Shown here piece after piece: positions 53,555 to 62,418 of a stretch of 64,000 nucleotides of DNA (position 1 is the stretch's first letter; the number at the start of each line of letters is the position of its first letter). The position numbers and the translations under genes are program-made. Source of the stretch: Mucilaginibacter sp. (lineage in GTDB: Bacteria > Bacteroidota > Bacteroidia > Sphingobacteriales > Sphingobacteriaceae); contig NZ_JANYGQ010000003.1 in NCBI RefSeq assembly GCF_025359345.1, positions 124,001-188,000 on the forward strand. The letters run 5' to 3'. The notes beneath the pieces were generated by a model, which saw only the letters and a program-made list of their open reading frames with translations, ran no database searches and was not told the origin of the DNA.

Positions 53555-53992
53555 ATGAAATTATTATTTGCATCATTTATAATTGGCCTGTTTTCACAGG
53601 TTACCTGGCTTGGTGATTTTAACCAGGCTACGACAGAAGCTTCTAAAGCACATAAACTGATATTGGTAAATTTCTCAGGATCTGACTGGTGCGGACCTTG
53701 CATAAGGGAGCGGAAGGAAATTCTTGAAACTTCTGCATTCGAAGATTTTGCGTCGTCTCACCTGGTATTGGTTCGTGCAGATTTTCCGCGCCAAAAGAAA
53801 AATATGTTAAGCAAGGAGCAAACGAAACTAAACGAACAGCTGGCAGAAAAATATAATCCCGACGGTAAGTTTCCATATACATTACTAATTGACGAACACG
53901 GCAAGGTATTGAAAGAGTGGGACGGCTTCCCGAATGAATCGCCCGAAAAATTTGTTGAACAAATAAACCCTTTTACCACCCCGGGCAGGTAA
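53555..53992 (+). CDS. Exported thioredoxin-family protein
   Basis: 145 residues, short N-terminal hydrophobic signal (MKLLFASFIIGLFSQV). Thioredoxin fold with SDWCGPCIRERKEIL, the CxxC active site, then LVLVRADFPRQKK and FPYTLLIDEHGKVLKEWDGF. Lies between the Rieske and ApbE genes with 16 and 4 bp spacing, so clearly one operon. It probably reduces or forms thiols on an exported partner; the small DUF4266 lipoprotein, with its Cys-Gly-Cys end, is a candidate (inference). Confidence 0.9.
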   Translation: MKLLFASFIIGLFSQVTWLGDFNQATTEASKAHKLILVNFSGSDWCGPCIRERKEILETSAFEDFASSHLVLVRADFPRQKKNMLSKEQTKLNEQLAEKYNPDGKFPYTLLIDEHGKVLKEWDGFPNESPEKFVEQINPFTTPGR

Positions 53993-53996
53993 TACC

Positions 53997-54935
53997 ATGT
54001 TAGGAATAGTTACGGTTCATAGACGCGTGCTGCGCTTAATGGGTAACCGTTTTGAGATTAGTGTTGTGAGTGATGACGAACACTGGGCTCACAAATGTAT
54101 TGACGCTGCGGTTGAAGAAATCAGCAGGATAGAAAAGCTCTTAACAACTTTTACCGAGGATAGCCAAACCAACCTTGTAAACCGGAATGCAGGCATACAG
54201 CCTGTAAAGGTTGATAAGGAAGTTTATGAATTGGTTGAGCGCTCATTGAAAATATCGGGGTTGACACAAGGGGCATTTGACATCAGTTACGGAGGTATTG
54301 ACAAAAGCCTGTGGAATTTTGATTTGAGTATGACAGCGCTGCCCGACCCGGAAGTAGCCCGTGAGTCGGTTCGGCTCATTAATTATAATAATGTAATACT
54401 TGATGAAGGCGACTGTACGGTATTTTTAAAAGATGAGGGCATGAGAATAGGGTTTGGCGGGATTGGTAAAGGCTACGCGGCGGATAAGGCGAGGGCTGTT
54501 TTGCAGGACCTGGGTGTTACTAGTGGTATTGTAAACGCTGCAGGCGACCTGGTGACCTGGGGCACCCAACCGAACGGCAAACCCTGGACTATCGCCATTG
54601 CCGATCCGGACAAAAGTATTACTCCTTTTAGTACGCTAAATATCAGCAATATGGCCATCGCCACATCGGGTAATTACGAAAAATATGTGATGATAGGAGG
54701 CAGAAAATATTCACACACCATTGACCCGAAAACAGGTTTGCCTGTTACGGGCATAAAAAGCGTAAGTATAGTCAGCCCCAGCGCCGAACTGGCTGATGCC
54801 ATGGCAACGCCGGTAATGGTAATGGGGGTTAGGGTAGGGCTCGATTTAATAAACCAGTTAAAACAAATAGCCTGTATAATTATTGATGATAATAACCAAA
54901 TACACTGTTCAAAAAATATAAATATTAAAAACTGA
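53997..54935 (+). CDS. apbE: ApbE-family FAD:protein FMN transferase
   Basis: 312 residues. ApbE attaches FMN to a Ser or Thr of a target protein from FAD. Motifs: HRRVLRLMGNRFEI, IEKLLTTFTEDSQTNLVNRNAG, GFGGIGKGYAADKA, NAAGDLVTWG, ATSGNYEKY and HTIDPKTGLPV (metal and FAD binding). Unlike most ApbE proteins it shows no clear signal peptide or lipobox at this ATG, although the surrounding genes encode exported proteins. Four bases after the thioredoxin stop, five before the DUF4266 gene. Confidence 0.95.
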   Translation: MLGIVTVHRRVLRLMGNRFEISVVSDDEHWAHKCIDAAVEEISRIEKLLTTFTEDSQTNLVNRNAGIQPVKVDKEVYELVERSLKISGLTQGAFDISYGGIDKSLWNFDLSMTALPDPEVARESVRLINYNNVILDEGDCTVFLKDEGMRIGFGGIGKGYAADKARAVLQDLGVTSGIVNAAGDLVTWGTQPNGKPWTIAIADPDKSITPFSTLNISNMAIATSGNYEKYVMIGGRKYSHTIDPKTGLPVTGIKSVSIVSPSAELADAMATPVMVMGVRVGLDLINQLKQIACIIIDDNNQIHCSKNINIKN

Positions 54936-54940
54936 TCCGG

Positions 54941-55162
54941 ATGAAAAGAATGCCCCTGTTAATATTGTCGTTTACAATAATTGCCTGCAGCATGTCGGCC
55001 TGCAGTTCGGTAAAAGCTTACCAAAAAAACCGGATAAACGATTCGGAGATGGAGCTTTCGGCCCGTAAATCGCAAAAGTTTGAACAAAGCTTCCAGTTAT
55101 ACCGCGAGGGCGGTTCGGGAGCAAATGGCGGAAAGAGTGGCGGTGGCTGCGGTTGTAATTAA
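54941..55162 (+). CDS. DUF4266 small lipoprotein
   Basis: 73 residues: lipoprotein signal (MSACSS lipobox), a short conserved stretch NDSEMELSARKSQKFEQSFQLYREGG, and the family C terminus GGGCGCN. Members are nearly always encoded between ApbE and DUF3570 genes. The Gly-rich segment SGANGG next to the Cys-Gly-Cys end could be an FMN acceptor or metal site, but it does not match the known ApbE acceptor motif well. Function unknown. Confidence 0.88.
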   Translation: MKRMPLLILSFTIIACSMSACSSVKAYQKNRINDSEMELSARKSQKFEQSFQLYREGGSGANGGKSGGGCGCN

Positions 55163-55185
55163 TAACAAAAAAGATTTTATTGTAA

Positions 55186-56406
55186 ATGAGAAAAATATAC
55201 CTGCGCGTATTAGCCCTCTACTTGGGTATCCTGTCATCACATGCCCAAACCGCTGTTCCTGTTAAGGATACAAGCAACTACGAAACCCGTAAGCTAAAGG
55301 TTGATGAAGTGAATTTTGTATCGGCATATTATCATCAAAATGGTAACAATTCCGCTGTTACAGGCGGGATAGGAACCGAAAATTTGACTGATTTTGCCAA
55401 CACGCTTGATGTGCAGCTTTCAAAGCTTACCGGCAACGGGCATAAAAATACTTTTAATTTTGAGTTAGGCGTCGATCATTATACTTCGGCTTCGTCGGAT
55501 AAAATTGATCCTTATAGCGTTTCTTCTGCTTCAAGGCAGGATACCCGCGTATATCCTTCAATAAACTGGACGAATTCGAATGAAAAAACGGGCAACGCCT
55601 ATGGCTTTTCGCTTTCCTACTCGCACGAATTTGATTACCAGTCTAAAGGGTTTGGTTTTAACCTGACAAGGGTGTTTAATAACAAAAATACCCAGTTCGA
55701 TTTCAAAGCACAGGCTTTTTTAGACACATGGAAGGTAATACTCCCGGTTGAACTACGACCGCCAGGGTATGGATCCGGGTCTCATCGCGATGAAAGAAAC
55801 CCCGTGCCAAACGCTCCGCGAAACTCCTTTAGTACCTCGTTATCACTGTCGCAGGTGATAAGTACGCGACTGCAGGCTGCGTTTATAGTTGAGCCTTCCT
55901 ATCAAAAAGGTTTACTGGCTACAAAATACCAACGCGATTATTTTACTGATGGCAGTGAACGGGTTGAGAACTTGCCCAGTGGCCGCTATAAACTACCGGT
56001 AGCTATAAGACTTAATTACTTTTTAGATGACCATTTTGTAATACGCACGTTTTACAGGTATTATATGGACAACTGGGGTATAAGGGCTCATACTGCCGAA
56101 ATTGAAGTACCTGTGAAATTTTCATCATTTGCTTCGATAAGCCCTTTTTACCGTTATAATACCCAACAAGGCACGCGTTATTTCACGCCATACGGTTTAC
56201 ATAACCCAACTGATGTTTTTTATACCAGTGATTATGACCTGTCAACACTGCACAGCAACTTTATAGGGGCAAACCTGCGCTTGTCTCCACCAAACGGAAT
56301 ATTTGGCTGGCAGCACTTAAATACACTTGAGTTAAGGTACGGGCATTACATGCGTTCAACCGGGTTGAACTCTGATATTTTAACACTCGCTTTAAAATTT
56401 AAATAA
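55186..56406 (+). CDS. DUF3570 outer-membrane protein
   Basis: 406 residues with signal peptide ending SHAQ. The mature protein is dominated by amphipathic beta-strands and ends with the aromatic LALKFK, typical of an outer-membrane barrel. Pattern KVDEVNFVSAYYHQNGNNSAVTGGIGTE and HGKNTFN-like strands fit DUF3570. Encoded 24 bp after the DUF4266 lipoprotein. The pair is conserved as a unit in Bacteroidota and Proteobacteria, but no function is established. Confidence 0.9.
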   Translation: MRKIYLRVLALYLGILSSHAQTAVPVKDTSNYETRKLKVDEVNFVSAYYHQNGNNSAVTGGIGTENLTDFANTLDVQLSKLTGNGHKNTFNFELGVDHYTSASSDKIDPYSVSSASRQDTRVYPSINWTNSNEKTGNAYGFSLSYSHEFDYQSKGFGFNLTRVFNNKNTQFDFKAQAFLDTWKVILPVELRPPGYGSGSHRDERNPVPNAPRNSFSTSLSLSQVISTRLQAAFIVEPSYQKGLLATKYQRDYFTDGSERVENLPSGRYKLPVAIRLNYFLDDHFVIRTFYRYYMDNWGIRAHTAEIEVPVKFSSFASISPFYRYNTQQGTRYFTPYGLHNPTDVFYTSDYDLSTLHSNFIGANLRLSPPNGIFGWQHLNTLELRYGHYMRSTGLNSDILTLALKFK

Positions 56407-56485
56407 TTGCGAACCAGGCATGCAAAGCTTATATTAGACGAACGAAACTTTATAAGTTATCAACAAACCGGGCATCCAATTTATT

Positions 56486-57175
56486 ATGCATAGCGAACAT
56501 CACGTAGAAAGCTCAGAAACCATCAGGGATATCGTTATTGGTATGTCTGATGGTTTAACAGTTCCATTTGCACTCGCCGCAGGATTAAGCGGCGCCGTAA
56601 GTTCATCAACACTGGTTGTTACGGCTGGTATCGCCGAAATAGTTGCCGGTTCAATTGCTATGGGCCTTGGCGGCTTTTTAGCCGGCCGTACAGAACAAGA
56701 CCATTATAATTCTGAGCTAAAGCGCGAATATGAGGAAGTAAAACGGGTGCCTGAACAGGAAAAGATGGAGGTTAAAGAGGTTTTTGCAGGCTTTGGCTTA
56801 TCCGAAACATTGCAGCAACAGATAGCCGATGAAATGGCTAAAGACGAACATAAGTGGGTTGATTTTATGATGCGGTATGAACTCGGCCTGGAAAAACCCA
56901 ATCCGAACAGGGCGACAAGAAGTGCCATTACCATTGGAGTATCTTACATTGTAGGGGGCGTCATCCCACTGTCGCCATACTTTTTTATCAATAATTCGGA
57001 GCAGGCGCTTTATTACTCGTGTGCGGTAACTTTGGTTTGCCTGTTTGTTTTTGGATATTTTAAGAGCAAATTTACAGGGCAACCGGCATTTACAGGCGCG
57101 TTAAAAGTGGTGGTAATTGGCGCACTTGCTGCCGCTGCTGCATTCGTAATGGCAAAGCTGATTACCAGTCATTAA
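56486..57175 (+). CDS. VIT1/CCC1-family Fe2+/Mn2+ transporter
   Basis: 229 residues with five membrane helices in two groups around a long charged loop (about 65-140: ERTEQDHYNSELKREYEEVKRVPEQEKMEV...). N-terminal DIVIGMSDGLTVPFALAAGLSGAV and EIVAGSIAMGLGGFLAGRTEQDHY are family hallmarks. It would export iron or manganese into the periplasm or another compartment. Follows DUF3570 by 79 bp and overlaps the stop of the convergent barrel gene by 4 nt. Confidence 0.92.
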   Translation: MHSEHHVESSETIRDIVIGMSDGLTVPFALAAGLSGAVSSSTLVVTAGIAEIVAGSIAMGLGGFLAGRTEQDHYNSELKREYEEVKRVPEQEKMEVKEVFAGFGLSETLQQQIADEMAKDEHKWVDFMMRYELGLEKPNPNRATRSAITIGVSYIVGGVIPLSPYFFINNSEQALYYSCAVTLVCLFVFGYFKSKFTGQPAFTGALKVVVIGALAAAAAFVMAKLITSH

Positions 57176-57936
57176 AACCGGCGGCCAATTATTATTTTGA
57201 ATATAGCTTTGTCAGTAGCTTTTGTAAATCCATAGCCTATACCGCCGTTAAACTCCCAATCGGCGCTGTAGGTTAAATCGGTAGCTACAAATAATTGATG
57301 TTGTTGCTGTTGAAACGAGTCATAGTGAAAAAACGGCCCGGTACTGCCGTAGTACTCAAGGCCAAGTGCTACAACTTTGCTTATATCATAGCTGCCTTTT
57401 ACGTTGGGCGAAAATATAAATCCGGCATCTTTATCCGGCCCGGCAAAACTTTTATCTATGGTTGGGTTTATCGCAACGTAAAGTTTATCCCATTTTTTAT
57501 CAACTATTGGCCTTATTTCCAGCGTGCAGGTATTGGCAGAAAAGGCCTTTTTTTGATACCCAAATTCGGTTGAGAGGCTGACACCCACAGGCCATTTCCA
57601 TTCGGCAGGGGCAGCCACCCTTGGCCTGATGTGAGAACCCACATAAGCTGTGCGGCCTTCGCTGCCTATCGAATTAAAAATATAAAAACCTGTTTCGAAC
57701 CAGCTTGTCCAGCCGTGGGTAATTTCAATGGTTTCATGAAAAACGTGCTGGTCGGGAAGTTCACCATTGTCGCTTTCTTTAAAACCATCGGCTGTGAAGT
57801 TGCTGTGCAACTCAAGCATAGTGCGGCCTTTCTCCACGGTTTCTGAACCGTATACTTGTATTTCGTAGTTATCCTGGGCCTTAACAGCAATTGAGAACAG
57901 GAGCAGCAGCGCAAAAAATGGTATCGACTTTGACAT
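57172..57936 (-). CDS. Hypothetical outer-membrane beta-barrel protein
   Basis: 254 residues, signal peptide ending VKAQ. Alternating amphipathic strands and a C-terminal Phe (IFKIIIGRRF) suggest an outer-membrane barrel. WTSWFETGFYIFNS and RPRVAAPAEWKWPVGVSLSTEFGY are the most conserved-looking parts. No function known. Its stop overlaps the VIT stop by 4 nt; it shares its strand with the cytochrome b561-like gene 88 bp upstream, so the two may form an operon. Confidence 0.8.
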   Translation of the reverse strand: MSKSIPFFALLLLFSIAVKAQDNYEIQVYGSETVEKGRTMLELHSNFTADGFKESDNGELPDQHVFHETIEITHGWTSWFETGFYIFNSIGSEGRTAYVGSHIRPRVAAPAEWKWPVGVSLSTEFGYQKKAFSANTCTLEIRPIVDKKWDKLYVAINPTIDKSFAGPDKDAGFIFSPNVKGSYDISKVVALGLEYYGSTGPFFHYDSFQQQQHQLFVATDLTYSADWEFNGGIGYGFTKATDKAIFKIIIGRRF

Positions 57937-58024
57937 TAATTAAGCATTAGGCATGAAAATTTAAAAGTATTATTTAGTTTTAAGAATAACCCGCCTGAAA
58001 TTATCCGTAACATAAAAAATACAA

Positions 58025-58702
58025 TCAGGCGCCTTCGCTGCCCCCGTTTATCATGTCAGAAACTATACCCTTCGAGTCTTTTCTTTCTGCCAGAAATACA
58101 CCGGCCAGGTGAACGGTAATAAATGCTAAAACCAGGTACATACAAAAGCTGTGAACCTCTTTGACACTATGTCTTATTGCCTTATATGCCCTCAACTCGT
58201 CCTCAAACGCAAGGAATAGTCCCGTTACAACCATAATTACCAATAGCACGTAGAATACTGAATATATCAGTTTTACAGTAAGCTCATGCCGTGCAGTTTT
58301 ACGGTCCTTTTGTACAGCATTATACTTCATGTAAGCGCTTTTTAAACGCCTGATAAATTTCTGGTCGGCTAATTCAAAATACTCCAATATCAGCCTGAAT
58401 AATAAAAGGCCGGCAAGGCAATAGCCAAAATACTTGTGAATATCCCAAACACTGTCGCTAAGTGCATGCGCTGCAGACCGAACCTGGTCATCATTAGCTG
58501 TTGCACCCGATTTTTGAAGTTCAGTTTTTATTATTGCGGACGAGGTACGGTCGTCGGTAATAGTCGCGTTAATCAATACTGTTATTAACGAACCACTGAT
58601 CACTATCATATTTACCCAATGCCAAAGCCGCAAGGACGGCGAATACTTTTTAACCTTTCCCGGTCGAACTATGTCCATCCTTACTGGTTCTATCACTGCC
58701 AT
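58025..58702 (-). CDS. Cytochrome b561-like membrane protein
   Basis: 225 residues with four membrane helices. Candidate haem ligands: His in SLRLWHWVNM (helix 1), DIHKYFGYC (helix 2), EVHSFCMYLVLAFITVHLAG (helix 4, two His). The pattern matches b561/Ni-Fe hydrogenase b-type cytochromes, which pass electrons between quinol and a periplasmic partner. The extra loop of about 30 residues after helix 1 is unusual. Divergent from the response-regulator gene, separated by 184 bp. Confidence 0.88.
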   Translation of the reverse strand: MAVIEPVRMDIVRPGKVKKYSPSLRLWHWVNMIVISGSLITVLINATITDDRTSSAIIKTELQKSGATANDDQVRSAAHALSDSVWDIHKYFGYCLAGLLLFRLILEYFELADQKFIRRLKSAYMKYNAVQKDRKTARHELTVKLIYSVFYVLLVIMVVTGLFLAFEDELRAYKAIRHSVKEVHSFCMYLVLAFITVHLAGVFLAERKDSKGIVSDMINGGSEGA

Positions 58703-58827
58703 AATTTTTGTGTTTGTTAGTTTATTATTAATTAAGTGGAATGTTGAGATATTGTTTTGCTACAAGATATAAAGCATTCTAAAATTATAAAGCTATTTTG
58801 AAGTAATTCTGTAGTTTACTTTTATTT

Positions 58828-58845
58828 ACTGAAATAAACTTCAGT
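58828..58845. promoter_or_regulatory. Inverted repeat in the divergent b561/response-regulator spacer
   Basis: ACTGAA-N6-TTCAGT, a perfect 6-bp inverted repeat with operator-like spacing, upstream of both genes. It is a candidate binding site for the adjacent OmpR-type regulator. Confidence 0.4.
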
Positions 58846-58865
58846 ATTTCTTCAATTTCAAAGTT

Positions 58866-58873
58866 TATATTTG
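58866..58873 (+). promoter_or_regulatory. Bacteroidota -7 promoter element for the two-component operon
   Basis: TATATTTG matches TAnnTTTG, 13 bp before the GTG start, so the leader would be very short. Confidence 0.35.
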
Positions 58874-58886
58874 ATAAAAACCCCCT

Positions 58887-59564
58887 GTGAAACTTTTGAT
58901 TATTGAGGATGAAAAAAGCCTCTGCGATAACATCTTCAATTACTTTAACGAGGAAGGCAATATTTGTGAAAGCTGCAATTCGTTAACAACAGCCATTGAT
59001 AAGCTGTCGGCATATAAATATGACTGCATTTTGCTTGATATTGGCTTGCCTGACGGCGATGGCTTTGGCGTTTTGGATTACCTAAGAGAAAATAACCGTA
59101 ACGAAGCGGTACTGATAATATCTGCCAGGAACTCGCTAAATGATAAAATATTGGGTTTAAACACAGGTGCCGACGATTACATTACCAAACCATTTCACCT
59201 GGCCGAACTAAAAGCAAGGGTTGTGGCCACTTACCGGCGCAAAACGTTTAATACCAATAATAAACTTATATTTAACGAAATAACTATAAACCTGCTTGGG
59301 CGAACTGTATCGGTAAACGACACAGCAATTATTTTAACGCGTAAAGAGTATGATATGCTGTTGTACTTTATAGCAAATAAAGGAAAGGTTATATCAAAAA
59401 ACGCCATTGCCGAGCACATGTGGGGCGATGAGATGGATATGCACGATAATTTTGATTTTATTTACACGCATATAAAAAACCTGCGTAAAAAGCTTTTGGA
59501 CGCCCAATGTGCTGATTATATTAAATCGATTTACGGAATTGGATATAAATTTATAGCCGAATGA
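58887..59564 (+). CDS. OmpR-family response regulator
   Basis: 225 residues starting with GTG 58887 (MKLLIIEDEKSL). Receiver domain with acidic pair Glu7-Asp8, phospho-acceptor Asp51 in ILLDIGLPDGDG, and the conserved Lys in ITKPFHLAEL. The C-terminal winged helix (about 125-224) ends KSIYGIGYKFIAE. The stop overlaps the kinase start by 4 nt. Likely regulator of the divergent b561 gene and perhaps the redox operon (inference). Confidence 0.95.
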   Translation: MKLLIIEDEKSLCDNIFNYFNEEGNICESCNSLTTAIDKLSAYKYDCILLDIGLPDGDGFGVLDYLRENNRNEAVLIISARNSLNDKILGLNTGADDYITKPFHLAELKARVVATYRRKTFNTNNKLIFNEITINLLGRTVSVNDTAIILTRKEYDMLLYFIANKGKVISKNAIAEHMWGDEMDMHDNFDFIYTHIKNLRKKLLDAQCADYIKSIYGIGYKFIAE

Positions 59565-60838
59565 AACTGGCTACCCATTATAACAGGGCAAGCATTTTTA
59601 TCACTATACTAGTGTTAATGTCTGGTGCCTTAATATATTATTTCGCCATCCGCCAGATAACCCGGAACCAGCTTGATCGTGAAATTGCCGAAGAAATTGC
59701 AGAACGTATTGACTATGTTAACCGGAATGGTAAAATCCCCAAAAATGATTTTGATGATAATTTAACAGAATTTGTAAAAATTAATTCAAAGGATTTCACT
59801 ACAAGATTTTTTGATACCGTTTATTATACCGGATCAGGTAAAATGCCCGAAAACAGGAGGGCGGCAGCGGCATTAATAACTGTTGCAGGGCAGAATTACA
59901 AGCTAATAATCACCGAATCGTACTCTGGAATTAATAACCTGGTGCAGATAATTACATTGATAACCGTTGTGCTTCTCATAGTGTTATTGCTTATACTTTT
60001 AATAACAAATAAATATGTACTTACCAGTTTATGGCTTCCGTTCTACAATATTTTACATGAGTTAAAAACATTTAACGTAGCCGACCCCAAGGACTTTACG
60101 TCGAAACCGAACCGGGTTGACGAGTTTAATGAACTCAATACAGCAGTACAAATAATGGCATCAAGGGTGAAAAATGATTACCTGCACCTTAAACAGTTTA
60201 CGGAAAATGCCTCGCACGAAATGATGACGCCCCTGGCGGTTATTACCACCAAGCTTGATACGCTGATACAGGATGAAAATTTGAATGCCGATCAATACAC
60301 GCAAATAAATGATATTTATTCGGCGGCGGCTAAGTTATCAAGGCTGAACCATGCATTGCTGTTGCTTGTTAAAATTGAAAATAACCTGGTTAATGACGAG
60401 GAGGCATTAAACCTGCAGTCGCTGATTATGCAAAAGCTGCAGCAGTTTAAGGAGTTAATTGCTGCCAAAGACATCACAGTACTTGAGGTTTTAAAAGAAA
60501 ATAGAATTGTGGCAAGTAAAACGCTGATTGACATTTTGCTGAATAACTTATTCAGCAATGCAATAAGGCATAATATTGAGCACGGTAAATTGTTAATTAC
60601 CTTAACAAACGAAAAACTGGTTTTTGAAAACCCGGGAGCCGCGAAACCATTGGATAAAGATATCTTGTTCGAGCGTTTTCAAAAAGCACCCGGATCTGAC
60701 GGAGTAGGGCTGGGCTTAACCATTGTAAAAAATATATGTCAGCTGTATCACTGGGATATTAGCTATAATCATCAGGGCTCGTTGCACCAGTTCGAAATAG
60801 TGTTTAACAAGGATATAGAAACTGTTGTTAAAAAGTAA
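59561..60838 (+). CDS. Sensor histidine kinase
   Basis: 425 residues. Two membrane helices (about 11-31 and 128-150) enclose a periplasmic sensor of about 95 residues. Then HisKA with His219 in ASHEMMTPLAVITTKLD (E-M-M-T-P in place of the usual E-L-R-T-P) and an ATPase domain with N box NNLFSNAIRHN, a compact G1 region and GLGLTIVKNI. No PAS domain. Cognate partner of the overlapping upstream regulator. Confidence 0.94.
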   Translation: MKLATHYNRASIFITILVLMSGALIYYFAIRQITRNQLDREIAEEIAERIDYVNRNGKIPKNDFDDNLTEFVKINSKDFTTRFFDTVYYTGSGKMPENRRAAAALITVAGQNYKLIITESYSGINNLVQIITLITVVLLIVLLLILLITNKYVLTSLWLPFYNILHELKTFNVADPKDFTSKPNRVDEFNELNTAVQIMASRVKNDYLHLKQFTENASHEMMTPLAVITTKLDTLIQDENLNADQYTQINDIYSAAAKLSRLNHALLLLVKIENNLVNDEEALNLQSLIMQKLQQFKELIAAKDITVLEVLKENRIVASKTLIDILLNNLFSNAIRHNIEHGKLLITLTNEKLVFENPGAAKPLDKDILFERFQKAPGSDGVGLGLTIVKNICQLYHWDISYNHQGSLHQFEIVFNKDIETVVKK

Positions 60839-60907
60839 AAATCCCTTATTTTTACAACAGGTAGTGTGCATTGTATTAACAAGGCACTGTGCAATATCCC
60901 CTGATAA

Positions 60908-62317
60908 ATGAAACTTAAACATCTACTTACACATTCATCTGCATTTTTATTGCTGCTGATCTTTTCATCCTGCGGTTCGCTTAAGCCGCTTGCCCCCGCA
61001 AGTGCCGATGCTGATATCCCCACGCTTGTTCAACCCATATCAAATATAGAAGTGCCGGTTACTGTCGACTTGAAAAATTATTTTAGACAGGCTGAAAACT
61101 CGGCGCCTGTTAAATACACAGGTCGGCAGGACGTTTGTGAAGGATTGAGCTATGCTTATACATTTACGCGTACGCCCTTTATTATCACGGGCGGTACCAA
61201 TACGGTTAATTTAAAATTTACCGGCAGCTATGGAATTACCGCATCATATTGTGCAAAATGCACAACTCTTTTGGGCGGCAGTGGCCATTGCCTGGTGCCA
61301 ACCATATCCGGGCAATGCGGCATAGGCGACGAAGCGCCACGCCGGATGGAGATATCCTATAAATCGGTTATTAGTATTACGCCCGATTATCACCTGGTAT
61401 CAAAAACCACGCTATTTCCGGCACCACGGCCTATCGACCGCTGTAATGTGCTGTTGGGGAATATTGATGTTACCGATAAGCTTGTGCAATACATGACCAT
61501 TCCCCTAAACGATTTAGGAAAACAGGTTGACGCCAAAATTGCCGCCTACGATATCAGGACCATGATTACCCAGTTATGGAACAACATTGCAAGTGAAACA
61601 AAGGTTGGCGATGTGGGGTATGTGTCGGCAAACCCACAGTCAGTAAGGTTAAGCGGTTTTAATTTAAATGGGTCGGTGCTTAGTTTTTCGGTGGGGTTAT
61701 CTGCCCGGCCAGTTGTAACCACCGTAAGTGTGCCGCCAACGCTAACGCCTTTGCCAAATTTAACCGCCTATAAACCGGCGACCGGTTTTAATGTTTATTT
61801 GGATTTGCTTGAAAATTACGACCACCTAACCAATATGGTAAACCAGCAGGTGGCCGGGCAGGTAACCAATGTAGCAGGCAACGAATTTATTGTTGAAAAA
61901 GTCAAAGTTTATGGCATTGGTAAACAGGTTGTTATGCAGCTTGACTTTAAGGGGACCAACACCGGGACAATTTACCTGGTTGGCACCCCCACGTACGACC
62001 CGGCAACACATATACTTACCTTTCCCGACCTAAGTTTCGACCTGCAAACAAGAGCCTGGATGCTTAAAGTGGCCAAATGGATGTTCAACGGTAAGATAAC
62101 TGATAAGATACGCCAGAAAGCCAGCTACAACTTTACCCAGTTTATTGCCGATAGCAAAATTCGCCTGCAAAAAGAATTGAGCCGCGATATGACCAATAAC
62201 ACCCGCTCGGAAGTAAGTATTAAAGATTTGGACATCATGGCCATTTATCCTACAAAAGATAAATTGATTATCCGCACGTTATCTGACGGAGATGTTAAGG
62301 TTAAGGTGGTGATGTAA
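60908..62317 (+). CDS. DUF4403-family lipoprotein
   Basis: 469 residues. Lipobox FSSC at about residue 22. The N-terminal part is SKLPLAPASAD-like with PTLVQPISNIEVPVTVDLKNYF, typical for DUF4403; then a Cys-rich insertion (SYCAKCTTLL, HCLVP, QCGIG) and repeated beta/alpha segments ending SIKDLDIMAIYPTKDKLIIRTLSDG. The four to five Cys could form disulfides or a metal site. Function of the family unknown. 70 bp after the sensor kinase, probably a separate unit. Confidence 0.85.
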   Translation: MKLKHLLTHSSAFLLLLIFSSCGSLKPLAPASADADIPTLVQPISNIEVPVTVDLKNYFRQAENSAPVKYTGRQDVCEGLSYAYTFTRTPFIITGGTNTVNLKFTGSYGITASYCAKCTTLLGGSGHCLVPTISGQCGIGDEAPRRMEISYKSVISITPDYHLVSKTTLFPAPRPIDRCNVLLGNIDVTDKLVQYMTIPLNDLGKQVDAKIAAYDIRTMITQLWNNIASETKVGDVGYVSANPQSVRLSGFNLNGSVLSFSVGLSARPVVTTVSVPPTLTPLPNLTAYKPATGFNVYLDLLENYDHLTNMVNQQVAGQVTNVAGNEFIVEKVKVYGIGKQVVMQLDFKGTNTGTIYLVGTPTYDPATHILTFPDLSFDLQTRAWMLKVAKWMFNGKITDKIRQKASYNFTQFIADSKIRLQKELSRDMTNNTRSEVSIKDLDIMAIYPTKDKLIIRTLSDGDVKVKVVM

Positions 62318-62418
62318 AAAAGTCGAAAAGCCTGAACGGTTTTTTTAGTGAGTGTTTAAATTTTATCCTATTTTTAGAACCGAAACAATACATCCATTTC
62401 GTTAATAATCTTATCGTT

